Assembly (NCBI GenBank): GCA_026545765.1
Contig: CM048839.1
Coordinates: 56,793,177-56,857,176, forward strand
DNA: 64,000 bases
Direction: 5' to 3'
Source of the DNA: Plantago major
Lineage: Eukaryota > Streptophyta > Magnoliopsida > Lamiales > Plantaginaceae
The notes under the pieces are model-generated. The model made no database searches and was not told the origin of the DNA. It was given only the letters and a program-made list of their open reading frames with translations. How positions within the stretch are numbered: position 1 is the first letter of the stretch; each line of letters starts with the position of its first letter. Position numbers and translations under genes: made by a program. Shown piece by piece: positions 53,310 through 64,000 of the stretch.

Positions 53310-54653
53310 CCATTAGTCCAAGACTATGTCTTAAGGCTAAGAATCTACTTTCTTGTAGTGGCTTAGTGAAGATATCTCGCAAGTTGGTCTTCAATCTTGA
53401 GTATCTCTATATCGACTTTTTCAACATGGTCTCGATGAAGTGGTGTCTAACATCAATGTGCTTTGTTCTTGCATGAAACTTAGGATTCGAAGTTATGGCA
53501 TAGCACTTGTGTTGTCACAAAAATGGGAGTTTTCTTCATCGAGTCCATAGTCTCGAGTTGTTGTTGTATCCACAATATCATGAGGCACAACACCCAAAGA
53601 CAATATATTCAAACCTCCTGGTAGATGTGGCAATTGAATTTTTTTCTTGCTGAACCAAGATATCAATCTAGCACCAAGAAATTGACAAGTTCCTGAGGTG
53701 CTTTTTGTATCAAGCAATGATCCAGCATAGTCGGCATCTGAATAGCCAACCAAACTCAATCCACTATCTTTTCGATACCACAATCCAACTTCTACAGTAC
53801 CTTTCACATACCTCAATATTTTCATAGCAATGTTGTAGTGTGATTGCATTGGGTTTGTCTGAAATCTAGCACACACTCCAACTACATATTGAATATCAGG
53901 TCTACTTGCAATGAGGTACATTAGAGACCCAATCAATTTTCTATACCTGTGTTCTTCAACACTCTTGTCAGATTCAGTATAGGTCATTTTGGTTCCAATG
54001 CTCATAGGTATCTTAGCATTCTTTTCAGAAGGCTTTAGATTGAACTTGTTGAGCATGTCTTTGCATACTTTGGTCGATGAATATTCCATCATCGAGTTGC
54101 CGACTTGCAGCCCTAGGAAATAATTCAATTCTCCCATCATGCTCATCTCAAATTTACATTTCATAAGTTTAGCAATGTCTTCACAAAGTTGCTTATCTTT
54201 GGATCCAAATATAATGTCATCAACATATACTTGAACTAAAAGTAGTTTCCCATCATGGTTCAATGTGAAGAGTGTTTTATCAACATCTCCTTTCTTGAAA
54301 CCACTTTTTAGTAGGTATTTGCCCAATGTATCATACCAAGCTCTTGAAGCTTGTTTCAGCCCATACAGAGCTTTCTGAAGCTTATAGACCATCCTACTTT
54401 CTGAGGAAACTTCAAAGCCTGGTGGTTGCTCAACATAGGCTTCCTCAACACGTTCACCATTTAGGAATGCACTCTTGACATCCATTTGATAAACTGTAAA
54501 GTCATTATGAGCTGCAAAGGCTAGAAAGAGTCTTATTGCATCCAATCTTGCAACTGGTGCATAAGATTCATCAAAATCTAGTCCTTCAGTCTGGGAGAAT
54601 CCCTTGGCAACCAACCTAGCTTTGTTTCTTGTTATTTCACCAGACTCATTCAT
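53310..54653 (-). CDS. pol: Copia B reverse transcriptase and RNase H
   Basis: A 386-codon frame (53493-54653) starts [20 protein letters not shown]. It holds [37 protein letters not shown] at 54216-54227, GYSDADYAG (RNase H Asp), [17 protein letters not shown] and CDNTSA. RNase H is degraded after SKKK: the TEAEY block is garbled, with lost bases at CAG/CTG sites. The C-terminal tail continues to about 53310 out of frame. Confidence 0.88.
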
Positions 54654-54716
54654 TTTGTTTCTGAAAACCCACTTGGTTCCAATTACAGATATTCCGTCAA
54701 CAAATGGAACCAGTTT

Positions 54717-55980
54717 TCAGACTTTGTTTCTCTCAAATTGATCCACCTCTTCTTGCATTGCAGAGATCCAATCTTGATCCTTTAATGCTTCTTCTATAGT
54801 TTTAGGTTCAATATTTGATATGAAACATCCATAGAGACAATTTGCATTTTCAGCGATTGCTCTTCTAGTTCTAACTCCTTGGTCTATGGGACCAATCACA
54901 TATTTTGGTGATGATTTCTTATCCATTTCATAATGGGTTTTGAACTAGTAGGATCAACATCATTTTGATCTGAATGTGAATCAATATGATCTTGATGGGA
55001 TATCAGCAAGATCTCCGAGATATCCGACATATGGGAAATGCCATGGATATCGACACTCTTTTCAAGTGTTGGATATCTCGAGCTTCAGATTTCAGCAATC
55101 TCATTTTTAGATACCTCTTCATGATGAGGGTTCTCAGTAACCTATTCTATTTCTGGAATTCTCATAGGAAATTCTTCATCATGTCTTAGAGTCATCTGGT
55201 TGTTACTAAGCATAGGTTGCTTTTCATCGTTAGACTCATCCTCTGAATGAATGATAGAATTGTTTCCTTTTGAGAATCCTTTTTCAGAATCTTTAATCAT
55301 CATGAGAGATCATCATTCAAGAGTACTTTCTTGTTTCCTTCATAGAATACTACATGAACAGATTCCTCAATCTTTTGCATTCTTTTGTTGTAGATTCTAT
55401 AGGCTTTGCTATTCAGAGAATAACCAAGAAATACTCCTTAATCTGCCTTTGGTTGAAATGTTCTCAAGTACTCTTTTCCATTGTTAAGAACAATACATCT
55501 GCAACCAAACACCCTTAGATGTTAGATACTAGGGGGTCTACCAATGAAAAGCTCATAAGGAGTTTTGTCATGGTGTTTGTTAATCAAACATCTATTTTGA
55601 GTGTAGCATGCTGTGTTTACAGCTTCAACCCAATAAATTTAACTTATTTCAGTGTCAGCAAGCATTGTTCTTGTTGCTTTTTTCAGGGTCCTATTCTTTC
55701 TTTCAGCAACACCATTTTGTTGTGGTGTCCTTACAGAAGATAGTTGATGTTGTATACTTTTGCAGGTACAAAACTCTTTTATGTACTGGTTCACAAACTT
55801 AGTACCATGGTCTATTATGATTACAGATACCTTGTCATTTTTCATGACTTCGAGCTTATTCAACAAGTTGGGTATTTTAACCCTTGCATCAGATTTGTGT
55901 TTGAGAAAGAGAACACAAGTGAATCTTGATTAATCATCAACAACAACCAGACCATACTTCTTTCCTGCATAACTAGTTAC
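54717..55980 (-). pseudogene. pol: Copia B integrase and linker, broken
   Basis: The linker at 54717-54926 (GVRTRRAIAENANCLYG) is open. The integrase core is recognisable at 55639-55866, with DHGTKFVNQYIKEF and QQNGVAERKNRT. A stop follows VVVDD near 55930 (Phe codon lost), and TDHG has become IDHG. Several further stops exist between 54930 and 55640. Confidence 0.8.
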
Positions 55981-56624
55981 AGAGGATTCAAAAAGATCCA
56001 TATGTAACATTTGCAAGGGCCTTTCACCGAATGTCTAGATTTAGACTTGAAAGATGTTTTGGATTGTTTTCCCATTTGGCAAGCTGAGCATATACCATCT
56101 TTTCTATATGCTATTTTGGGTAAACCAACCACCAACTCTTTCTTGGCTAGCTTGTTCATAGTTTTGAAATTCAAATGACTCATTCTTTTATGCCATAGAC
56201 AATTTTCTTCAGTGTGGCCAGATTGACTCACCATGAGACATTCTTCAGTTGTGGCGGATGCCCAATCCGCAACATAAAGATTCCATTTTCGCCTAGCAAC
56301 CAAGACTGTCTGTTTTGACTCATTGTCAATCACTTTACATAGTTTTGACTTGATCTTGACAGTGTACCCTTTGTCTACTAATTGACTCATTCTTTGGAGA
56401 TTATATTTCAATCCTTTTACATGTAGTACTTCAGAGATTGTAAGGGATCCAAACTTCAGATTGCCAAATCCTATGGTTGGATTTTCATCTTCTCCAGCAA
56501 ACCTGATAATTGGTACATCTTTACATTTTCTGTAGTCAATTAGATTTGCTTTGTCTCTTGTCATGTGCTTTCCACATCCACTATCAAAATGCCACTTTGA
56601 ATTAGTCTTTAGAGTGTTCTGCAC
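55977..56624 (-). CDS. pol: Copia B protease and GAG-pre-integrase region
   Basis: An open 215-codon frame has WHFDSGCGKHMTRDK (catalytic D at 56583-56585), IGFGNLKFGSLTISEVLHVK, LWHKRMSHLN and CSACQMGKQSK. Protease and the HHCC domain are fused as expected. It is lost by frame change at the start of the integrase core. Confidence 0.87.
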   Translation of the reverse strand: MQNTLKTNSKWHFDSGCGKHMTRDKANLIDYRKCKDVPIIRFAGEDENPTIGFGNLKFGSLTISEVLHVKGLKYNLQRMSQLVDKGYTVKIKSKLCKVIDNESKQTVLVARRKWNLYVADWASATTEECLMVSQSGHTEENCLWHKRMSHLNFKTMNKLAKKELVVGLPKIAYRKDGICSACQMGKQSKTSFKSKSRHSVKGPCKCYIWIFLNPL

Positions 56625-56642
56625 AAAACAGAAAACAGGAGA

Positions 56643-57072
56643 TTAGGTTCTCATACCAACAATGGAACCATCTGGACTAAAGAATCTTCCAGTAGGAATC
56701 CATTTTTGAATGAATTTCTTAGGAACATTCTTTTGTCTAATAGGAACATAAGGAGGAATTCTAGTTAAATGATTAGTATCATTGTTATCAAGAACTATTT
56801 TCTTCCTTGGTGTGTTCCTAGGTGCTCCATTTGGTGCTTTCAGATACCTGTTAGGTTTCTGAGTCTGCTTCTCAGCAAACTTAGCTTTCCTAGCCAGATT
56901 TCTTCTAGCCCTGGCATTCAGATTTTCTGTGGCTTGACTCATTTTCTACTTCTGATAATTGATGTGAGCAATTCTAGCCTTTAACCATCGTTCTTGCTCT
57001 TGTTTGTACTCACGAACAAGTTGTTTTCCGATGGCTTTATAGCCAATACCATTCCGAGCACCTGGTGCTATC
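56643..57072 (-). CDS. gag: Copia B gag C-terminal piece, cut by copia D
   Basis: NLNARARRNLARKAKFAEKQ and Lys/Pro-rich sequence match A (18302-18799) and D. Homology to copia A continues to ...GCTATC at 57072 and stops where D begins. In copia A the same place continues TGAGATC. Confidence 0.75.
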
Positions 57073-58510
57073 TGTTAGGAATATCTGTTAGTATTTTGAT
57101 CACTCATCACATGTTCTTATCTTAGACAGAAAGGTGATTAAGTACTCTTGGTTCACTTGAATATTGTAAAAAGAGGAAATCACTGAGTATGATTAGTCTA
57201 GTAAATCTTGTATTAGGATTATAGGTCTCAGAGTGTAATTTTTATTTCCAGAAGACCATGAAGATCAATCCTAGCAATGGAGCTTTTCTGAAGATTAGAA
57301 GACTAAAGATTGCACAAGATTTATGAAGATATCAAGGTTTAGTCTAACTCAGAAAGACTATGTCCTTAATCCTTTCTTAAGTGTATTTAATTTTGAAATA
57401 TGATTCTGGATATATGACATCATGAGTATGGAGCATGCAGCCATCGAAAGGCTCATGTATCCGTTGAAGACTACATGATAAGAAATAGTACAAGGCATTA
57501 ATCAGATCGCAGAAAAGTCATGCAAGCATCCTCTCGAGACATGAGACAAGGACTTCGAGTACTCATTTCAAGATAAGTATGGACCGAATTTGAATTGTGT
57601 CTAACGGATATCATTCCAACAATTTCAAATTCATCTATATATATCACACACTTAGATCCGAGAAATACACCTTAGAACGCCTATCTTGCAAACTTACCAT
57701 CAAGCAAAGTATTCTCTCAAGCACTCTACTATCCTTTCGAAAGCTTTCGCTGTTCAAGAATCACTAGTAGTTCTAAGTTGTCCGAACCTTAACAAGAGAT
57801 TGATATTCGTGAAAGAGTTGAACTATCGATACCCTTTCCAAGCTCATTCTCCGTAATTCGACATCAATTACTGGTCAAGAAGAGTGCATCGCCATCCACC
57901 GAACAAGTGTATTAAGTAGTCTTGTTCTATTAGCCTTCAAAACATAATCGAAAAGTTATGAGAAGCCTCTCTGACAAACCTTATAACCAACACCATCAAG
58001 GCGTGGAGTAGAGGAAGTACTTGATTTGGGAAATCAAGGAATAACTTCAAGGTTATCGGAGTAGAGGAAGTACTTGATTTGGGAAATCAAGGAATAACTC
58101 CAAGGTTATCTGAGTAGAGGAAGTACTTAGCTCTAGGAACTGGGGAATAACTCAAGGGGAAACATTTGGTTGGGAACCATTTGTTTAGGCATCTTAGAAT
58201 AGCATTATTGTAAGGTGAACTCAATTATCTGTTCTAGTTAATTCTAGGTCTCAGAAATACCGAAGTGGATTAGTTGGAGGATTACGCCACCTCCAGATAC
58301 CACTATACTTGTTGTGTCATTTACCTTTCAGATTTACATTTCAAAGAAGCACACACACACACTTATTGTTTCTCGCACTTATCTATCTTAAAGTCTTCAA
58401 GGCTCGATTTTAAGTATCGTAAACCTCCGTGTTTCGAGAAACTATGTTTATCGACAAAAGTTTTAAAAGACTATTCACCCCCCCCCCTTTAGTCTTTTAC
58501 TTTGCCGTTA
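57073..58510 (+). repeat. Copia D 5' LTR (1438 bp, 3' end missing ~13 bp)
   Basis: It is the reverse complement of the C LTR. It ends at GCCGTTA, about 13 bp short of the expected CTGGACCAACA end. It has TATATATA at about 57635-57644, a C10 run at 58478-58487 and a duplicated 53-bp module at 58005-58110. Confidence 0.9.
58005..58110. repeat. 53-bp tandem module in copia D LTR
   Basis: Units begin (G/T)GAGTAGAGGAAGTACTT at 58005, 58058 and 58111. The first two are nearly identical; the third diverges. Copia C has one fewer unit. Confidence 0.85.
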
Positions 58511-60718
58511 GCGAGGATGCGGTTGCTAGTGATATTGGTTGTGTTGCTCGTGGAAGCATTATGTATGAAGACAAGCCAAGAGAGCTCTAGACATCTGAAG
58601 ATGCCAAGAGACACAGATTGGATGGTCAAGCTCGTAATATCATCATCAGATCGACACTGAGCACATACAAAGGTAAATCGGTGCTAAACGGCTAAAGTTG
58701 CTCGCAATTGATTGAAGAAATTGCGTTTAACCGAGAAAACCAAGGAAAACAAGTTCGAAGTTCTTAAATTGAAGTTCCAAAACTTCAAACAAGGTCCCAC
58801 TGAAACTCTGGAAGAACTTGATTTTTGGTTTACTACTCTTATGAGTGATATGGCTGCACTTGGTGAAAGCAATGATACTCCAAATTTTAAAAGATTAAGA
58901 CTATTGTCAGAAGTCTCAATCACAACTGGGAGCACACTAAGTTCTTTTATTTCAACCAAGGGATGCCAAATATTACTCCAGTAGATCTCTTCTCTCATCT
59001 TGCTACTGTAGACTATGAGACAACTCAGAGAAAACAAACAGCTGAAAAGTTGCAAAGTGTTGCTCTAGTTTCTCAAGGTACTTCTGAAAAGAAGGATACC
59101 AAAGATGCATCTAAGGAAAATACTCTTGCAGTAAGACACATGAAGAAATTTGTGAGTCAAGAGATTGAGAGAAGAAAAGCGAAAGAAAAGTCGAAAAGCA
59201 TCTTGCCCAAACTATCATCAAGATAAGAACATACAAATGAACAACCGTCTCTAACACCCCATTCGTAAAGGTGTTAGTATTAGTCAGAGAAATAGGAAAT
59301 GATATCTGCTTCTATTGTCAAAAGCCTGGTCACTTCAAGAGAGATTGTCCTGCTTTAAACAAGCTCAAGACAGGTGACAAGAAGGACATGAGAAATTTCA
59401 AGAGAAATCAAAGGGCCTTACTAACTGAAGAAAGGAAGAAGATTCAAATTCAACTTGATGCTCTAGACATTGAGACAGATTATGAAGATGGAGATTCAGA
59501 TGACTCAAATCTACCATCACCAGAATTGTGTGGAATCACCCACGATGTAATCGACTTCGGCCTTAAGAAGAATGAAATGGGTGGAGTTGCTGAGATTGCT
59601 GGTCCAGACATCTCCAACATTGAAATGTGTCTTATGGCTGATGAGGTAACTAACAGTTCACAATTTCTGTACTATGAGAGTGATGATGGAATTGAGGATC
59701 TGGAGTTGGTCAAGAGTGAATTGGATCGTTAAGAGAAAGAATTTCTGGAAGCTCAATCCAAAACAAGAATTCTAGAGGAAAGTAAAGAAACTCTTGAAAA
59801 AGAGGTTTCTGAGCTAACCAGAGTATCTGAGAACAAGAACGCTGAAATAGCCTTTCTGAAAGCTCAGATATCTGAGAATGAAAATTCTCACAAACTAGCC
59901 TTGAATGAACTTAATGAGAAAATGATGAAGCTGCTTTCTGAGAATGAAGAACTCAGAAAGAAAGAGCTATCCTTCCAATCTTATGCAAAGGCTAGTGACA
60001 CTCTCACTGAGGTTCAATCCTATCTGAGAGACCCCTCTGAGAAAGGTGGACTTGGACTTGATGAACAATCAAGTAATTCATCTCCTCTGAAGAAGAGTGA
60101 TGAAAGGTTGACCTTTGTACAGAGTCAACAGAATGGTTCTTCAACCACCTATAGCATTGGTCAGAAAGCTAGGGTAGTTGACAAAATAAAAGGAGTTGCA
60201 ACCCAGCCTTTGAAAGAACAAAAAGTTCACAAGAAACATGTGGATAAGGTTTCTGAAAAGAAACACAACCCTCAGACATGCAACCATCCACATTGCTGCA
60301 TTACTAGGAAGGGAAGAATTGCTGGAATAGGCAAATTCTCATCATTCATTTTATGAAAATAAAGATGGTGCAGAAACTAGTAAGGCTTCAAGAGCGATTC
60401 GAAGCCAAAGGTGTTCGAAATGGCATTGGCTATCGTGCTATTGGAAAGTTCCTTCTGCAACAATATAAGGAAGGACAAGAACAATGGCGCAAGGCTGATA
60501 TTGCACGTAGAAATAGACAGAAGTGGAAGAAATCTCAAGCCACTGAAAAACTGAATGCCAGAGCTAGAAGGAACCTGGCTAGAAAGGCTAAGTTTGCTGA
60601 AAAGCAACCCCGTAAACCTGTGGTCCGTAAGCAACAAAGGGTACACCTAGAAACACCCCAAGAAGGAAGATTGAGATCAAAATTATCGATTTTATCAGAT
60701 CTCCTTCGATCAAGTTAG
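58511..60718 (+). pseudogene. gag: Copia D gag (5' truncated)
   Basis: Sequence starts within gag (GEDAA/SDIGCVARGS region of C) without primer site or ATG. Frames follow for KENKFEVLKLKFQNFKQGPT (58712-58984), MPNITPVDLFSHLATVDYET (58963-59226), the CCHC knuckle CFYCQKPGHFKRDC at 59307-59348 and coiled coil (59740-60350). The last is the Arg-rich C-terminus (60353-60718, LNARARRNLARKAKFAEKQ). There are multiple frame breaks. Confidence 0.85.
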
Positions 60719-61238
60719 ACAAAAATAAACTCCCAAGAAATTCACTAAAATGTGGATTCCTCGAAGAATGTTTAGTCTAAGTGGTTCTATCTCCGAGGCA
60801 AGAACCTAACTCTTGTTTCGTTTGTGTAATGCCTCGACTAAGGCTCAATGGCTATTTGATAGTGGATGCGAAAGCACATGACAGAGACAAAGCAACCGTC
60901 AACTACAATGCTTGCAACATCGACCGTACATCTTATTTGTCGAGGAGAATTAAATCCTCTCCGATCCGCAACGCCAAATTGGGATTATTAACAATCACCG
61001 ACGACATTTGTTAAAGGTTTGAAATATAATCTATTTATCATGAGCCGCTTTGCATAAGGGATTCATGTGAAATTCAAAGCAAAGTATTGCAAACTTATCG
61101 ACAATGAGTCAAAGCGATACCTTGGTTGCTCGACGGAAAGGTAGTCTTTATGTTGCCGATTGGGCATCCGCCACAATCAAGAATGTCTCATGGTGAGTCA
61201 ATCAGTCACTGTAAGAGCAATCGTTATGGCACAAAAGA
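60719..61238 (+). pseudogene. Copia D protease, heavily altered
   Basis: WLFDSGC is recoverable (catalytic Asp codon at 60858-60860). Downstream the frame is lost repeatedly where copia C has CAG/CTG/TGG words (for example 60925-60990). Confidence 0.65.
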
Positions 61239-62114
61239 ATGAGTCACTTGAATTACAAAACTCAACAAACTTGCCAAGAAAGAGTTAGTGGTCGGCCTTC
61301 CCAAAACATCTTCGTAAAGGATGGTATCTGCATCGCCGATGGGGAAACAATCCAAGATCTCTTTCAAGTCCAAAACCGACACTCTAGTGTTAGACCATCG
61401 CAACTATTACACATGGATCTTTTGAATCATCTCAGAACTAGTTATGCAGAAAGAAGTATGGTGGTTGTTGTAGATGACTTCTCAAGATTCACTGGGTTGT
61501 CTTTCCAAGCACAAATGATGCTAGGTGGAAATACCAAACTTGTCAATAAGCTTGAAGTCATGAAAATGACAAGGTATCTGCAATCGAATAGACCATGGTA
61601 ATCGAGTTTGTCAACCAAGACATAAAGGAGTTTTGTACTAGCAAAGGTATACAACACCAACTTTCCTCTGTGAGAACACCACAACAAAATGGTGTTGCAG
61701 AAAGGAAAAATAGAACCCTTAAAGAAGCAGCAAGGACAATGCTAGCTGACAATGAAATAAGTGAAGTTTATTGGGTTGAAGTCAAACACAACATGCTACA
61801 CTCGTAATGTATGTTTGATAAACAAACACCATGACAAGACCCCTATGAACTCTTGGTTGGTAGACTTCTAATATCAAACATCCGAAAGTGTTCGTTGTAG
61901 ATGTTTTGTTCTTAACAATGGAAAAGAGTATCTAAGAACATTTCAACCAAAGGCAGATGAAGGAGTGTTTCTTGGTTATTCTATGAATAGCAAAGCTTAC
62001 AGAGTATACGACAAAAGAACAAAGAAGATTGAATAATCAATTCATGTTGTATTCTATGAAGGAAGCAAGAAAACACCCCTTGCTGATGAACTCTCAGAAA
62101 GGTTCAAGGAACTA
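61239..62114 (+). pseudogene. pol: Copia D integrase, broken
   Basis: HHCC and core pieces are MSHLNYKTQ, SYAERSMVVVVDDFSRFTG, then IEFVNQDIKEFCTSKGIQHQ and QQNGVAERKNRTLKEAARTM (61595-61807). CFVLNNGKEYLRTFQ and GVFLGYSMNSKAYRVYD follow at about 61900-62030. The TDHG block is garbled at 61575-61600. Confidence 0.8.
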
Positions 62115-62553
62115 TTGATAAAGGATTCTGAAGAAGAACCTTCAGAAAGGAGAAACATCATTATGGAAATAGAGGATGACTCTGACGAAGAAAAACATGA
62201 AATGCCTAGTAACAACCAGATGATTCTCAGACATGATGAAGAATTTCCTACGAATTCCGTAAATGGAAATCAAGATGTTCATCGAGAGAGCGAACTCGAA
62301 ATGACCTCTCCATGTGCATGTCCTGTAAAGCTCTCACATCGAAAAGTGTCGACATTCATCGCCCTTCTGAGGTGCAAAATGTCTCAGATACTGAAGAAGT
62401 ATCAAGTCATAATCATAGTGATTCACATTCAGATCACATAGATGTTGACCCTACTAGCCCTAAACCCATGATGAGATGGATTAAGGATCATCTCGCAAAG
62501 ATGTGATCGACCAATCAATCAAGGTGTTAGGACTAGGAGAGCAATAGCTGAAA
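62115..62553 (+). other. Copia D integrase-RT linker
   Basis: Acidic linker (DSEEEPSERRNI; SDTEEVSSHNHSDSHSDHID) in two frames. It matches copia C 47100-47555. Confidence 0.7.
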
Positions 62554-63570
62554 ATGGTAATTCTCTTTCGATGTTTCATCTCAAACATTGAACCTAAAAC
62601 TATAGAAGAAGCATTAAGAGACCAAGATCGGATCTCGCAATGCAAGAAGAGTCGATCGCTTGAGAGAAACAAAGTATGGAAACTAGTTCCATTTGTAGAA
62701 GGAATATCTGTAATTGGAACAAAGTGGGTTTTCAAAAACAAGATGAATGAATCTGGTGAAATAATCAGAAATAAAGCAAGGTTGGTTGCTAGGATTCACC
62801 TGCATCAAGGTCTAGATTTTGATGAGTCATATGCACCATTGCCGATTGATGCAATAAGACTCTTTCTGGCCTTTGCAGCTCATAAAGACTTTAAAGTTTA
62901 TCAGATGGATGTCAAGAGTGCATTCTTAAATGGTGAACTTGCTGAGGAAGTCTATGTTGAGCAACCACCTAGCTTTGAAGTTTCCTCAGAAAGTAGAATG
63001 GTCTATAAGCTACATAAATCTTATATGGATCAAACATGCTCCAAGAGCATTGTATGACACTTTGGCCAAATACCTTCTGGAAAGTGGTTTCAAGAAAGGT
63101 GAAGTTGATAAAACTTTATTTACTTTAAATCATGATGAGAAACTACTCTTAGTTCAAGTATATGTTGATGACATTATATTTGGATCTAAGGACAAGCAAC
63201 TTTGTAATGACTTTGCAAATCTCATGAAAAGTATGTTTGAGATGAGCATGATGGGAGAATTGAACTATTTCCTAGGATTGCAAGTCAAGCAACTCAATGA
63301 TGGAATATTCATTAGTCAGACAAATTATGCAAAAGACAAGCTCACAAAGTTCAATCTTAAGCCTTCTGAAAAGAATGCTAAGATACCTATGAGGATAGGA
63401 ACCAAGATGACCTATACTGAATCAGATAAGAGTGTTGATGAACACAAGTATAGGAAATTGATAGGTTCACTTTCCTCATCAGCGCACTCGATATTCAATA
63501 TGCACTGGAGTGTGCTAGATTTCAAACAAATCCAATGCAATCACACTACAACATTGCTATGAAAATATTA
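62554..63570 (+). CDS. pol: Copia D reverse transcriptase
   Basis: [16 protein letters not shown] and [20 protein letters not shown] lie in the frame at 62554-63057. YDTLAKYLLESGFKKGEVDK, YVDD (63161-63172) and [20 protein letters not shown] lie in the frame at 62930-63562. The two overlap around 63000-63050, where LYGLKQAP is disrupted. Catalytic residues are present. Confidence 0.88.
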
Positions 63571-64000
63571 AGGTATGTGAAAGGTACAGTAGATATGTAG
63601 GTTTGTGATATCCTAAAGAAAGTGGATTGAGTTTGGCTGGTTACTCAGATGCTGATTATGCTGGATCAATGCTTGATAGGAAAAGTACCTCAGGAACTTG
63701 TCAGTTTCTGGGAACTAGACTTATCTCATGGTTTAGCAAGAAGCAAAACTCAATTGCAACTTCTACCACAGAGGCTGAATATATTGTTGCTGGTTGTTGT
63801 GCAACACAATTTTTTTGGATTCAACAACGACTTAGAGACTATGGACTCAATGAAGAAAAAACTCCCATTTTCTGTGATAACACAAGTGCTATTCCAATCA
63901 CACAGAACCCCAAGTTCCATGCCAGAACAAAGCACATTGATGTTAGACACCACTTCATCAGAGACCATGTTGAGAAAGGCAATATAGAGATACTCAAGAT
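63571..64000 (+). CDS. pol: Copia D RNase H, cut by window end
   Basis: [20 protein letters not shown] at ~63640 is followed by QNSIATSTTEAEYIVAGCCA, CDNTSA and RHHFIRDHVEKGNIEILK in a plus-strand frame running to the last base. A nonsense codon (TAG near 63598) precedes it. Confidence 0.85.

Larger units (their letters stand above)
30184..64000 (-). mobile_element. Copia B: outer SIRE-like element, with C and D nested inside
   Basis: The 3' LTR (30184-31765), polypurine tract, ORF3 (32401-37679, resuming at ~52496-52554), RNase H, RT, integrase, protease and gag C-terminus (to 57072) run on the minus strand. The run is interrupted by copia C (37680 to ~52495) and copia D (from 57073). The gag N-domain and 5' LTR must lie beyond 64000. 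LTR and ORF3 are of the copia A subfamily. It is the oldest of the three in this nest. Confidence 0.88.
57073..64000 (+). mobile_element. Copia D: SIRE-like element inserted in copia B gag, opposite strand
   Basis: The LTR begins TGTTAGGAATATC at 57073 right after copia B gag sequence (candidate target duplication CTATC, 57068-57072). It is of the copia C subfamily. A deletion joins the LTR to mid-gag at 58510/58511. Gag, protease, integrase, RT and RNase H follow on the plus strand; ORF3 and the 3' LTR lie beyond the window. Confidence 0.9.

Overview
The window is plant nuclear DNA, most likely from a eudicot. It is made almost entirely of LTR retrotransposons nested in one another. The pointers are long TG...CA LTRs with plant-type primer-binding sites, Ty1/copia and Ty3/gypsy pol domains, Stowaway-like and foldback MITEs, GT-AG introns of about 80 bp, and one F-box gene of the At5g07610-like type. 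I see no bacterial operon, CRISPR array, tRNA or rRNA. I cannot name the species.

Layout. (1) 1-5985, minus: 5' part of a gypsy element (Gypsy1) with gag, protease, RT, RNase H and a second RNase H. Its 1284-bp LTR is at 4702-5985 and the rest lies left of the window. (2) 5986-7010 plus 22780-22948, plus strand: an older gene with a Transposase_28-like ('putative gypsy type transposon') domain, split by copia A. (3) 7011-22774, minus: copia A, 15.8 kb, with a 5-bp target duplication GAGAT. (4) about 22950-25626, minus: truncated gypsy element (Gypsy2). (5) 25627-30183: the only non-repetitive stretch, holding an RNase H-like pseudogene fragment, MITE-like foldbacks and the F-box gene (28157-29380, plus). 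(6) 30184 to beyond the end, minus: copia B. Copia C (37680 to about 52495, minus) and copia D (57073 to beyond the end, plus) have inserted into it.

The four copia elements belong to one SIRE/Maximus-like family, in two LTR subfamilies (A/B and C/D). Their order is LTR, PBS, gag with a CCHC knuckle, coiled coil, protease, integrase, RT, RNase H, a very long extra ORF (ORF3), polypurine tract, LTR. The most interesting content is ORF3. In A, B and C it is split by short GT-AG introns at equivalent positions with phase-0 exons. It has its own TATA box about 180-205 bp upstream of the ATG. It carries a conserved SUMO-interacting-like motif and basic nuclear-localisation-like stretches, and I see no signal peptide or membrane span. 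It looks more like a captured nuclear gene than an envelope gene.

A caution applies to every frameshift call here. Many differences between otherwise near-identical copies are CAG to CGA/CGT or CTG to TCG/CG. These cluster in the transposons and are not evident in the F-box gene. This looks like a consensus error at CHG-methylated sites, so some apparent pseudogenisation may be artefact.
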